DNA of 64,000 bases from JAMDEO01 sp963775295 (GTDB lineage: Bacteria; Actinomycetota; Thermoleophilia; RBG-16-64-13). The stretch spans positions 620,001-684,000 of the forward strand of contig CAVZIK010000006.1 of NCBI GenBank assembly GCA_963775295.1. The letters run 5' to 3'. Made by a program: the position numbers and the translations under genes. A model generated the notes under the pieces. The model ran no database searches, was not told the DNA's origin, and was given only the letters and a program-made list of their open reading frames with translations. Of the stretch, positions 24,063 through 32,846 are shown in pieces. Positions within the stretch are counted from its first letter, which is position 1. Every line of letters starts with the position of its first letter.

Positions 24063-24314
24063 ATGGTGACCGGTTGGGTCGGACTTGGCTGCATGGGCGC
24101 CGACATGGCGCGCAGGCTGACAGCGGGTGGGCATCGCGTGTTGCTGACGAATCGCTCGCATGGACCCAGTGAACAACTGGTCGTCGAAGGCGCGATGGCC
24201 GTCTTTACGAAGGCTGAACCCGGGTGTCGCGGGGTGATCGGCGCTCGGCTCTCGTATCAGGCTGCGCGGGTTCTGGATGGGGAGAGGGTCGATGGACGGT
24301 GTTGGAGGCCGTGA
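24063..24314 (+). pseudogene. 6-phosphogluconate/3-hydroxyisobutyrate dehydrogenase fragment
   Basis: With GGAG upstream, an ATG opens a frame starting MVTGWVGLGCMGADMARRL and TAGGHRVLLTNRSHG. This is the NAD(P)-binding beta-alpha-beta start of 6PGDH/3-hydroxyisobutyrate dehydrogenases (GxGxMG with the downstream Asn-Arg). After about 65 residues the match ends and a stop follows at 84 codons, against roughly 300 in the family. The catalytic domain is absent. It is best read as a decayed remnant that the phosphodiesterase gene now overlaps. Its N-terminus is intact enough that a small Rossmann peptide could still be made. Confidence 0.6.
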
Positions 24315-24858
24315 ACCAGGGATTGTCCGCACCGGTGAGGCCGACCACCTGATGCCGGGAACCGACGCGCAGCGCGGCCTCGTCGTCGGGGTTGTCTCGG
24401 ACACGCACGGGCACCTATATCCCGAGATCAGAGAGTTGCTCGTCGGGGTGGATCACATCATCCATGCCGGCGATATTTGCACGCCGTCCCTCCTTTCTGA
24501 ACTGGGCAGGATCGCGCCCCTGACTGTCGTCCGCGGGAACTGCGACGAAGGGGCTTGGGCCGATGACCTGCCGGTGAGGACGGAACTGCGACTGGGTGAA
24601 ACAAGGATACTCGTGGGACATATCGGGGGCAGACTGCGTGAGGAAGCTCTCGCCCGGGCGTCTCGTGCTGACCGCGTCGACGTGGTGGTGTTCGGGCATA
24701 GCCATCAGCCGCTGGTGGAGCGCGCGGATAGTGTTCTTTTCCTCAATCCTGGATCGGCAGGCCCTCGTCGGTATGGCCGGCCTCGCACTATGGCGTTCCT
24801 GCGGATCGGGCCCAGGTCGGCAGAGGCATCTGCAGATATTGTGGTCGTGGATGGGTGA
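24292..24858 (+). CDS. YfcE/MJ0936-type phosphodiesterase
   Basis: 188 residues. The metallophosphatase motifs are in order: 'VVGVVSDTHGHL' (metal Asp and His), 'HIIHAGDI' , 'VVRGNCDEG' (catalytic Asn), 'VGHIGG' and 'VVFGHSHQPL', with a final 'LNPGSAGPRR'. It hydrolyses phosphodiesters, in homologues small cyclic or nucleotide compounds. The start at 24292 has GAGAGGG upstream; an ATG at 24352 is closer to the usual family start. The gene overlaps the end of the dehydrogenase remnant. Confidence 0.85.
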   Translation: MDGVGGREPGIVRTGEADHLMPGTDAQRGLVVGVVSDTHGHLYPEIRELLVGVDHIIHAGDICTPSLLSELGRIAPLTVVRGNCDEGAWADDLPVRTELRLGETRILVGHIGGRLREEALARASRADRVDVVVFGHSHQPLVERADSVLFLNPGSAGPRRYGRPRTMAFLRIGPRSAEASADIVVVDG

Positions 24859-24903
24859 CGTGGTAGATTCGAGAATACAGTCGTCTCTCATTGGAGGATC
24901 AAT

Positions 24904-25683
24904 ATGGGTAGGGTGCAAGATAAGGTAGCAATCGTGACAGGTGGATCCACGGGCCTCGGCAAGGCCACGTGTGAGTTAATGGCCAGAGAAGGAGCCAAAG
25001 TCGTCGTCGTCGACGTGCAGGACGAGCTTGGCAAGGCGACCGTCGAGGGAATCAAGGTCGCGGGTGGCACGGCCGCGTACTACCACATGGACGTCACTTC
25101 GGAGGAGCAGGTCAAGGAGGTCTGTGCCGACGTCTTCTCCACCTTTGGGAGCATCAACATCCTCGTGAACAACGCCGGCATTACCGGTGCCCCCTTGCCC
25201 ACCCACGAGATCACCGTGGAGGAGTGGGATAAGGTGCTGGGCGTCGACGCCAAGGGGGTATTTCTCTGCACCAAGCACGCCGTGCCCTATATGAAGCGGA
25301 GCGGCGGAGGCAGCATCGTCAACATCTCCTCGGTTTACGGCATCGTCGGCGGCATGGATGTACCACCGCCGTTTCTGTATCACGCGGCCAAGGGCGCGGT
25401 GCGTCTTATGAGCAAGTCCGACGCAATCTGCTACGCCGCCGACAAGATCAGATGCAACTCGGTCCACCCCGGCTGGCTGTGGACGCCCATGCTGGAGACC
25501 GTCGGCAAGAACTCCACCGAGGGGCCCGAGGCCTTCCACAAGCGGCTGCAGGCGGCTCTGCCTTTGGGCCATTACGGAGAGCCTATCGACGTGGCATACG
25601 GCGTTCTCTACCTCGCGTCCGACGAGTCCAAGTTCGTGACGGGCACGGAACTGGTCATCGATGGCGGGTACATAGCCTGGTAG
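24904..25683 (+). CDS. Short-chain dehydrogenase/reductase
   Basis: 259 residues, ATG with GGAGG seven bases upstream. A complete classical SDR: 'VAIVTGGSTGLGKATCELMA', Asp after beta2 ('VVVVDVQ') indicating NAD preference, NNAG near residue 88, catalytic Ser in 'SIVNISSVYG', and YHAAKG as the Tyr-Lys pair. The C-terminus 'FVTGTELVIDGGYIAW' is typical. The 'DVPPPF' loop near the active site shapes an unknown substrate pocket. Likely an alcohol or 3-hydroxyacyl dehydrogenase. It stands alone before a terminator. Confidence 0.9.
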   Translation: MGRVQDKVAIVTGGSTGLGKATCELMAREGAKVVVVDVQDELGKATVEGIKVAGGTAAYYHMDVTSEEQVKEVCADVFSTFGSINILVNNAGITGAPLPTHEITVEEWDKVLGVDAKGVFLCTKHAVPYMKRSGGGSIVNISSVYGIVGGMDVPPPFLYHAAKGAVRLMSKSDAICYAADKIRCNSVHPGWLWTPMLETVGKNSTEGPEAFHKRLQAALPLGHYGEPIDVAYGVLYLASDESKFVTGTELVIDGGYIAW

Positions 25684-25708
25684 ACCGGGTTTTCAGCCAG
25701 AAGCAAAC

Positions 25709-25739
25709 GGGGCCGCCCGGCGGATGGCCGGGCGGCCCC
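25709..25739. terminator. Bidirectional hairpin between convergent genes
   Basis: A perfect 13-bp stem (GGGGCCGCCCGGC with its complement) and a five-base loop lie between the stops of the dehydrogenase and the convergent GAPDH gene. It has no T-run; on the minus strand GTTTGC follows it. It probably terminates both transcripts. Confidence 0.7.
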
Positions 25740-25774
25740 AATCATATCGTGGGCTTCACGCGGAGGCGGCGCCT

Positions 25775-27004
25775 CTACAAGCTCTTCGCCACATACGCGG
25801 TGAGTTCCCCCAGCCTATAGGTGTAACTGCCCATTTCATTGTCGTACCATCCGAAGATCTTCACGTGCGTCAGAGGCACGCGATGGTCCATGAACGCCGT
25901 CTTGTTCGCATCCACAGGTACTCGTAGGTCGACGAAACCAGTGCGCGCATGTGTCTCCAGGGCCTCGATGGTCACGGCGGCGTCTTCGCCCAGAAAGTCC
26001 GCGGAGACGTTCTGCTCTTCGCTGTACTTGAGTAGCCCCTTGGCCTCGCCCTCCGAGGCTTGTTTGTAGATCGTGTTGATGGCCTCGCGGTCCAACGACA
26101 CGGTGCCGTCGGGCAGGGATTCGGTCTGGAAGGTCACATTGAGGATCACCAGGCTAACGCTGGCAGTGGGGATCCGAACCGAGTCGGCCATAAAGCCGAT
26201 CCGCGCGATTTCCGGCATTACCTGCTCAAGCGCTTTTGCCGCATTCGTGGAAGTGAGCACAATGTTGTCCATGCCTGAGCGGGTCTTTCGCAGGTCTGTG
26301 GCTCCGGCAGCAGGTACGGCGTCGAGCATGGGCTGGCTGTTGGTCACCGCGTGAACGGTGCTCATGCCCGCGGTGATCATGTTGCGGGTGAGGTCGCGGT
26401 CGAGCAGCGGCCGCATCATGTGGGCCAGCGCAGTGGTCGTACACGAAGCCGCGGAGAGGACCTTGTGCTTACCCGGGTCGTACTGGAAGTGGTTAATGCC
26501 ATGTATGAGGATGGCCGTATCTTCGGGCAAGGGAACGCCCTTCAGCTTGCTCTTAAACGGGGAGCTCTGCACGACGGCGCGGGCTCCGGCCGCCAAATGT
26601 CCGCGCAGGGCGCCCTTCGGATCGTCTGCTTCAGTATGCGGATCGCGGAACTTGCCCGTGCATTCCACTACTAGCGTGACACCTTGATCGCGCCACGGGA
26701 TGTCCTTGGGATTGCGGGCCTCGCGCAGGATGACGATATCTTTGCCGTGAGCTCTGATGAGTCCCTTGGTCTCGTCGGTCACCCTCACATCTGGCTTCCC
26801 GTTGTGACCATAGAGATAGCGGTGGAGCGCGCCGTAGGTACTGTCCTTGGAGATGTACTCCACAACAGCGTCGAGTGAGGTCCCAACCGGCCGGCCGACA
26901 TTGACCACGATCCGGTCGAAGTCGTCGTGTCCCAGGTGATACCAGAGAGTCAACTTGCCGATGCGGCCCAGCCCGTTGATCCCCAACGTTCTCGGAGCGC
27001 CCAT
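25775..27004 (-). CDS. gap: Glyceraldehyde-3-phosphate dehydrogenase, long divergent form
   Basis: 409 residues, about 75 more than the usual enzyme; AAAGGAG precedes the ATG. It has 'LGINGLGRIGKLTLW' for NAD binding, the active cysteine in 'LSAASCTTTALAHMM' and the C-terminal 'WYDNEMGSYTYRLGEL'. In the common form the cysteine loop is SCTTN; here the Asn is Thr. 'IPTASVSLVILNVTFQ' replaces the usual VPTPNVSVVDL. Similar long, divergent homologues are found in several anaerobes. It should interconvert glyceraldehyde-3-phosphate and 1,3-bisphosphoglycerate, but the changed loop leaves room for a different substrate. Confidence 0.82.
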   Translation of the reverse strand: MGAPRTLGINGLGRIGKLTLWYHLGHDDFDRIVVNVGRPVGTSLDAVVEYISKDSTYGALHRYLYGHNGKPDVRVTDETKGLIRAHGKDIVILREARNPKDIPWRDQGVTLVVECTGKFRDPHTEADDPKGALRGHLAAGARAVVQSSPFKSKLKGVPLPEDTAILIHGINHFQYDPGKHKVLSAASCTTTALAHMMRPLLDRDLTRNMITAGMSTVHAVTNSQPMLDAVPAAGATDLRKTRSGMDNIVLTSTNAAKALEQVMPEIARIGFMADSVRIPTASVSLVILNVTFQTESLPDGTVSLDREAINTIYKQASEGEAKGLLKYSEEQNVSADFLGEDAAVTIEALETHARTGFVDLRVPVDANKTAFMDHRVPLTHVKIFGWYDNEMGSYTYRLGELTAYVAKSL

Positions 27005-27135
27005 CCCACGTTCTCCTTTCTAAGAACCGTAGCCCTGCAGGTGAACGCCGCTCCCGAGCAGAGCGTCCACCAGAAGGAAGCATTGCCCTCACCAGTTATC
27101 CAGGTTACTTCTAATTCGGGAGCATTGCCAGCCTA

Positions 27136-27160
27136 AAAACCGCTGGCCGGTCCGGCGTCC
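27136..27160 (-). terminator. Weak hairpin with T-run after the dikinase gene
   Basis: On the minus strand, CGCCGG and CCAGCG can pair with one mismatch and are followed by GTTTTTAGG, just after the stop of the dikinase gene at 27164. It lies before the GAPDH promoter region. The stem is short, so support is weak. Confidence 0.3.
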
Positions 27161-27163
27161 CGC

Positions 27164-30100
27164 CTAGTGGATCAAAGAAGGACGAACGAGGGTCGGAATC
27201 TTCCCGATAAAGATATTCCCAGTACGCCCATCGATGGAAAGCCAGTCCCCGGCCTTGATCTCAAATCCCGCCAGCCGAGCCGTCCCCTCGTGCTCCTGTA
27301 CCTCGAGATCGCGGCAGTCCACCACCGCGTTTTTCCCCAAGCGCTTGGCAGTGACCGCGGCGTGAGAGGTCGCTCCACCGCGAGCCGTGAGGAGCCCCGA
27401 GACCTTGGTGATCATGGCGATGTCGTCCGGGACGGTGTCCGGCCGTAGGAGGAGGATATTTTCATCGGGCGCTTCGGCGAGAAGTTGATTGAGTTGTTGC
27501 GCGTTGATCGCCGCCCGGCCCGAGTACGCGCCCCCGGCCACTCCCATGCCGACCGCCGCAGGCGAGCCCAGGGCCTCAGTTGTGGCGTCGAAATAGGGGA
27601 TAGTCTTGCTCTGCTCGTGGACCATAGCCCGCTTCTGCAGGATGTAGAGGTCATTCGCAGAGGCGGACTCAAAAGTGAACTCGATCTCCTGTGCGTCGTA
27701 TTCGCGATTGTTGACGAGATCGCGGGCGACATCCAGCAGCCCCTGATACACCTGGGGGTAATCCTGCTCCAGCGAATGCTCGACCCCGCGGTAGGTGGGG
27801 CTGGCGAGTCGCTGAGCCTCGGAGATAGGCGACGGAAACACCAAGCCGCCGACCAGATCTTCGCCTTGGCTTTGCACGGTGAAATCGCCGAAGAGCCTCA
27901 CCTGGTTGCTGTGGGGCTCGAGCGGGTTGCGGGTGAAGCTGACCCCAGAGCCCGATTCGCGCCCAAGGTTGCCGAAGACCATCCGCTGGATCACGACAGC
28001 GGTTCCCCACTCCTGGGCTACTCCGATGTACCGGCGAAAAAGCTTGGCTTCCGGCGAATCCCACGAGTCGAGGACTTTGCGCACGCAGGCGATTACTTGG
28101 CGGAACGGATCGTCTGTGAACCGGACCCCCATCTGGCGCGCCCGACTCTTGTACTCATGGGCCAGTTTGCGCATGTGGTCTATGGAGAAGTCGAACTTGC
28201 GTTCGACTCCGTAGCGATTCTTGTATTCGTTCATGATCTGGTCGAAGAAGTCGCGGCTGACCCCGTTTGCCATGCCCCAGGATTGCAGGAAACGGCGATA
28301 GGAGTCCCATGCTCCCCACTCGAAGCCCGGCTTCCGGGAAAGGGCATCGGTCAGCTTGTCGTTGAGGCCGACGTTCACGAAGGTAATCATGAGCCCTGGC
28401 ATCGAGATGGCAGCTCCCGAGCGGATGGAAACCGTGAGCAGGTTCCGCGGGTCTCCCAGACGAAGATGAGTCTTCTTCTCCAGATGGGTAAGCGCGGTGC
28501 GTATGCGCTCAATGGTGTCGTTGTAAAGCGGCCGATATGACAGGGCAGGCAAGACGCCGAACAGCTCGGTGGTAAGGATAAAACCCTCCGGAACCTGGTG
28601 TTTGTACGACGCCATCTGCTTGAGGCCCAGGCCTTTGAATCCCAAGGTGTACTGATCGTCGGTGCCTCGTTTGGGCTCGTGGATGTAGGAAATAAGCCGT
28701 GCGGGGTCGTAGTTCATCATGCGGGTGAGGGCCTGGTTGCTCAAGCGGCTCGCCGGGATGGAAACCTGCCGCAGAGCAGCCGATATGTAACGGTCCAAAG
28801 TCTGCATTCCCAAGGCCGCGACCAAGACTTCTCGCAGGATCGTCTCGGAGACCGCGTCAATGGACATGCAGAGAGCCTCGCACTGGCGCGGGTCGTGCTC
28901 GAGCACGGTGTGCAGCACCTGGTCGTGGCTGAGGATGGCAATGCTCGACAGTTCGGTGACCGACCCGGCTAGGAACTGGAAAACGTTGTGATACTGGTGG
29001 AAGGTAAAGTTGTGGCTGCTAAAGCTTGCCTCGAGGAGGCGCAGATTGGTGGCCAGATTGCGAGAATCCACGCCATCCACGGCAAGGGCTCGTTCAAACC
29101 GCCGGATTGCTGCAGCCATACGGCGGAGTGAGTCCCGGGTGACGTAGGTCTCGACACCCTCCGTAACCAATTCCTCGAACAATAGCGACACGAACTTCTC
29201 GACTCGGAACGAGAGGCCCAAGGCATCGAACTTGGGCTCGGTGTAGTTGCCGTACATCGAGGGGATGCCGGCTGCGATGTGTCGCTTCTGGTAGATGTTC
29301 TCGACGGCGTTCGAGCGTTTCGGACTGAGAACGATCGCTTTGAGCTGTTCCAGTACAAGCAGGGTTGCATCAAGCAATTGATCCCGGGTTACCGGTGTGG
29401 GGTTCTTCTGCCAGGCCGCGAGCCTGCGGGCGAATTTGAGTCGAGTCTTAGCGTCGAGTTGGAGATGACGTCCCACCACGGTGCCTATGTTGTCGGCGGA
29501 CAGCGAGTACTTCTGCGCCAACAACTGATAGGTCCGCACCATCAGAGAGACTCGGCGGGCGGCTCGGCTCTTGGCTTCGTCCACCCCGGAGAAAGGCGCC
29601 AGTCTTTCGGCCAGACCTTCCGGAGTCATGGCCAGCAACCGGTCGACCGCGACATCTACATTGGGGTCGGGGCCGCCGTCAAGCTCGGCCCCTAGGCTCA
29701 TGAGGGCCTGGTGTGGGCCTTCCACCCACTCGCGTTCCAGGCCGACAGCCCGCATCGTGTTCGCAGACAGGTACGGCTCGAGCCCGGATGAGTCCAATGT
29801 CAACCAGTAGCGCATAACGGCGCGGCAGAAAGCCACCAACCGGTTGGACGGCTCGGCATGCGACTGCTTGCGTACAAAATGCATGAGCGTATCTTGGCGT
29901 CCGGTGATCTCGTCCACTTCGGTGGAGACGGCGCGCAGTTCTCCCTCGGCCCCCACGTCGTTGAAATACACGGGGAAAGCTCTGAGGAGTTGCTTGGCCA
30001 CGAAGTAGATGGGGCCTATGTCGGCGTTCAAAAAGCGGGTGACATCTCGCTGGAATAGATCGGTGTCGGCGATGTAGACACCGCCCAGACGGAGTTGCAC

Positions 30101-31333
30101 GTTCAAGGCTGCGGCCAGCCGTTCGTAAAGCGCGGGGTTCGACTCGATGATGTGCATCCAGCAGCGAATCTTGGGGAGGTGGTACGGGTTCACCACCGTC
30201 TCCCACTCGTCGGTGGCGCCCCGGATCTCCGGATATTGAAATCGCCACGACAGCACGTCCTCAATAAGGTGGTCTGCGGCGGCTACGTTGCCGGCCTCGC
30301 CGATGGCCACGCCGACGGCTTCGTAGCATTGGAAGCGCATCAGGAGGAACTCGTCGTTGCGAACCCTGAAGAACCGCGTCAACCGGCTGAGGATGCGGTC
30401 GACGTCCATGCGCCGGGAGGGCTTCATAAGTTGCCGAACCACCCCGAGTAGGTCGACCATCACCTCGTTTTGACGGTAGCCCAAGGCATCGTCTTTCAAG
30501 AAGTAAAGGCAGACCGTAAACCGATCCTCAAAGTTGTCGATGCGGAACACCTGGTCGATGGCCTGATCCAAGATCTCCGAGTATGTGGGAAGTGTGGACG
30601 ACAGCAGTTCCTGGGCGGAAGCTTTTTCCGCGCGCTCGATGAGTTCCACCAAGTGCTCCGAGGCCAGATTGGCGAACCGGCCCTCTACTGCAAGAGGCTC
30701 GGTCAGTTCGGCCTGCTCCGATATGGCCCAATCGGGGATGGGGAGGCGCTCCACCACTCTGCGGTAACCCATCAGCAGCAGGGAGCGGAAGAGCTCCAAG
30801 AACGGCCCCGCCAGCTTAGGTCTGTGTGCGGCGTTCTGGACCAGAGCGCGCAGCAATCCATCGCGTTCGAGAAAGGCCAACCGCCGCAGTGGCAACAGTA
30901 TCGTCAGAGCCCCGACCACCTCTTCGAGGCTTTCGTCGTATGCGTCGGAATGAGGCCCGGCGAGTACGCCCGCGCACCAAGTGAAGAGTTGTCTCAGAAG
31001 AAGCGACGTCTGCGCGTCCGACAGGGGGCCGGCAAGAAGATCGACCACCAACTCTGAAAGTAGCTCGAAATTTCGGGTCCGATCATCGGAACGCTCGAAA
31101 TAAGTCCAGTTGCGGAGGAGGAGGGTCTGGAAGCCATCGATGAGGAGGTCCGCATTTCTGAAGGCGTGGAAGTATTCGACCAACGTGTCCTTGAGCGGGG
31201 TGCGCACACCGTAGAGGTCCTGAACGGCATCAATGAGCGGGAGATAGCGGTCCGGGATCACCACTTTCTGCGCCGTACCGGCAGTGTTGGCCCGTAGGGC
31301 ATCCGAGTCGAGTGGGATTTGCTGCGGTCCCAA
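27164..31333 (-). CDS. PPDK-like dikinase with large N-terminal region, no PEP domain
   Basis: 1389 residues from a TTG. About the first 850 residues are an Arg/Leu-rich helical region of no recognised family. From about residue 880 on it follows the nucleotide-binding part of pyruvate phosphate dikinase: 'GFKGLGLKQMASYKHQVPEG', 'SIRSGAAISMPGLMITFVNV', 'GAWDSYRRFLQSWG' and 'RESGSGVSFTRNP'. The phosphohistidine domain then ends the protein, with the catalytic His near residue 1324 in 'TARGGATSHAAVTAKRLGK'. The PEP/pyruvate-binding barrel of PPDK (about 350 residues) is missing. The protein can therefore probably make a phosphohistidine from ATP, but what receives the phosphate is unknown. It lies three bases after the CNNM gene, so the two are likely co-transcribed. 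Confidence 0.8.
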   Translation of the reverse strand: MGPQQIPLDSDALRANTAGTAQKVVIPDRYLPLIDAVQDLYGVRTPLKDTLVEYFHAFRNADLLIDGFQTLLLRNWTYFERSDDRTRNFELLSELVVDLLAGPLSDAQTSLLLRQLFTWCAGVLAGPHSDAYDESLEEVVGALTILLPLRRLAFLERDGLLRALVQNAAHRPKLAGPFLELFRSLLLMGYRRVVERLPIPDWAISEQAELTEPLAVEGRFANLASEHLVELIERAEKASAQELLSSTLPTYSEILDQAIDQVFRIDNFEDRFTVCLYFLKDDALGYRQNEVMVDLLGVVRQLMKPSRRMDVDRILSRLTRFFRVRNDEFLLMRFQCYEAVGVAIGEAGNVAAADHLIEDVLSWRFQYPEIRGATDEWETVVNPYHLPKIRCWMHIIESNPALYERLAAALNVQLRLGGVYIADTDLFQRDVTRFLNADIGPIYFVAKQLLRAFPVYFNDVGAEGELRAVSTEVDEITGRQDTLMHFVRKQSHAEPSNRLVAFCRAVMRYWLTLDSSGLEPYLSANTMRAVGLEREWVEGPHQALMSLGAELDGGPDPNVDVAVDRLLAMTPEGLAERLAPFSGVDEAKSRAARRVSLMVRTYQLLAQKYSLSADNIGTVVGRHLQLDAKTRLKFARRLAAWQKNPTPVTRDQLLDATLLVLEQLKAIVLSPKRSNAVENIYQKRHIAAGIPSMYGNYTEPKFDALGLSFRVEKFVSLLFEELVTEGVETYVTRDSLRRMAAAIRRFERALAVDGVDSRNLATNLRLLEASFSSHNFTFHQYHNVFQFLAGSVTELSSIAILSHDQVLHTVLEHDPRQCEALCMSIDAVSETILREVLVAALGMQTLDRYISAALRQVSIPASRLSNQALTRMMNYDPARLISYIHEPKRGTDDQYTLGFKGLGLKQMASYKHQVPEGFILTTELFGVLPALSYRPLYNDTIERIRTALTHLEKKTHLRLGDPRNLLTVSIRSGAAISMPGLMITFVNVGLNDKLTDALSRKPGFEWGAWDSYRRFLQSWGMANGVSRDFFDQIMNEYKNRYGVERKFDFSIDHMRKLAHEYKSRARQMGVRFTDDPFRQVIACVRKVLDSWDSPEAKLFRRYIGVAQEWGTAVVIQRMVFGNLGRESGSGVSFTRNPLEPHSNQVRLFGDFTVQSQGEDLVGGLVFPSPISEAQRLASPTYRGVEHSLEQDYPQVYQGLLDVARDLVNNREYDAQEIEFTFESASANDLYILQKRAMVHEQSKTIPYFDATTEALGSPAAVGMGVAGGAYSGRAAINAQQLNQLLAEAPDENILLLRPDTVPDDIAMITKVSGLLTARGGATSHAAVTAKRLGKNAVVDCRDLEVQEHEGTARLAGFEIKAGDWLSIDGRTGNIFIGKIPTLVRPSLIH

Positions 31334-31336
31334 GCT

Positions 31337-32641
31337 CTAGTCGTCCTCTCCGCTCTCTCCGTTCTCGAGTTCTCCGCCGTTCTCGCCCGTCATTTTGGTG
31401 AGAAGGACTCGCGAGATGCGCATGCCGTCGACATCGAGCACGCGTGCGTGGAACTTACCCACAACGGCCTCATCGCCAACTCGCGGGCGACGCTGAAGTT
31501 GTTCGAAGACTCTCCCGCCGAGGGTGGGGAACCCCTCGTCCGGGAACTCCATGTCGAAGAAATCCTCCAGATAGTCGATGCGGGCCCCTCCATCCACAGA
31601 GAAGCTGCCGTCGCCCCTTCCTTCCACCGGCGGAGCCTCAAGGTCGAACTCGTCCTGTACCTCGCCGATAAGTTCCTCGACCACGTCTTGGATGGTAACC
31701 ATTCCAGCCGTGCCGCCATGCTCGTCCACGACGATGGCAAGGGGTGTACGGGTGCTTTGGAATCTCTGCAACGCCAGCTCGATGTTGGAGGTCTCGGCGA
31801 TGAATCCCACGGGCCGAAGAAGCGGCTTCAGGCTGCCCGTATCGGGAGCACGGTAAATATCCTTGACGTGCACATACCCGACAATGTTGTCGACGTCTTC
31901 TTCGTATACCGGGTAGCGTGTGTGATTGGTCTCGACAAACTCCTCTATGGCATCCTTCACCACCAGCGAGGTCGGAAAGGCGGCCATCTCCGTGCGCGGA
32001 ACCATGATGTCGCCGACGGTGCGGTCGCCGAAGGTCAAGGCGCGACGCATGAGGATCTGCTCGACCTCGTCGATGTGTCCCACTTCCTGGCTTGCCTCGA
32101 GGATCATTCGAAGTTCTTCCTCAGAGTGGGCAAGGTCGCGTTCGGATGCCGGTTGGATGCGGAATGCCCTCAGTATGCCCTTGGTCGCTATGTACATGAG
32201 CCAGGTGAGAGGGCGTGTAACCAGGAAGAACCAGCGGAGGGGCAGCGCAACCACGAGGGTCGCACCTTCCGCTTTCCGAATGGCGAAAGACTTTGGTACG
32301 AGTTCCCCGAAGATGATTGTGATGAAGGTCACGAACACGAACGCGAGTATCGCGGCTGCTGTCCGATTGAGTCCCAGGTCGAAGAGTCTGGTGAACGCCC
32401 CGGCACCCAGCCAGCCAAGGCCCAGACTCGCTACGGTGACACCGAGTTGCGTAGCGGATAGGTAAGCATCGAGGTGAGTGACGATGTGTTCGGCGATACG
32501 AGCGGAACGATTGCCTTCGGCCGAGAGTTCCGCGATTCGCGTGTCACGAACCTTCACGATAGCGAACTCGGCCATGACGAAGAAGGCGTTGACAAATACG
32601 AGAAGTATGGTCCCGATGATCTCGTATGTTAGGGCACTCAT
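31337..32641 (-). CDS. CNNM/CorC-family membrane protein with CBS domains
   Basis: 434 residues. Residues 1-180 form the CNNM (DUF21) domain with three or four membrane helices ('IIGTILLVFVNAFFVMAEFA', 'IIFGELVPKSFAIRKAEG'). Then a pair of CBS domains ('IMVPRTEMAAF', 'YPVYEEDVDNIVGYVHVKD', 'VVDEHGGTAGMVTIQDVVEE') binds a nucleotide such as Mg-ATP, and a C-terminal CorC/HlyC domain follows. Such proteins are Mg2+ (and possibly other divalent cation) exporters or sensors. The dikinase gene follows after three bases, an uncommon partner. Confidence 0.9.
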   Translation of the reverse strand: MSALTYEIIGTILLVFVNAFFVMAEFAIVKVRDTRIAELSAEGNRSARIAEHIVTHLDAYLSATQLGVTVASLGLGWLGAGAFTRLFDLGLNRTAAAILAFVFVTFITIIFGELVPKSFAIRKAEGATLVVALPLRWFFLVTRPLTWLMYIATKGILRAFRIQPASERDLAHSEEELRMILEASQEVGHIDEVEQILMRRALTFGDRTVGDIMVPRTEMAAFPTSLVVKDAIEEFVETNHTRYPVYEEDVDNIVGYVHVKDIYRAPDTGSLKPLLRPVGFIAETSNIELALQRFQSTRTPLAIVVDEHGGTAGMVTIQDVVEELIGEVQDEFDLEAPPVEGRGDGSFSVDGGARIDYLEDFFDMEFPDEGFPTLGGRVFEQLQRRPRVGDEAVVGKFHARVLDVDGMRISRVLLTKMTGENGGELENGESGEDD

Positions 32642-32753
32642 CGGTCACCTATCGGACGATCGAATGCAGCAAGACCGCGGCTACTTGGGGGATCGAAGGG
32701 GGTATCCATTTCGCTATAGCAGAGCATAGCATAAGGTTCGACGGTCATATGCT

Positions 32754-32782
32754 GGAACCCTGGGGTCAGTCCCCAGGGTTCC
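32754..32782 (-). terminator. Perfect 12-bp hairpin after paaK
   Basis: GGAACCCTGGGG and its exact complement flank a five-base loop, about 65 bases beyond the paaK stop and upstream of the CNNM gene. It has no T-run. It likely ends the paaK transcript. The rest of the 205-base gap shows no other clear feature. Confidence 0.55.
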
Positions 32783-32846
32783 GATAAGATCAGGCTCGTG
32801 GAATCGCAAGGCGGTAGACGCCGCGCCCTACCATCGTTTACCGGCT

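Noticed and set aside
27485..28540. 351-codon plus-strand frame opposite the dikinase gene
   Set aside because: The minus-strand frame shows the PPDK motifs; this frame shows no domain and appears only because GC-rich coding DNA is open on its other strand.
31319..32461. 380-codon plus-strand frame opposite the CNNM/CorC gene
   Set aside because: The minus strand shows membrane helices and CBS motifs; this frame shows no recognisable domain.
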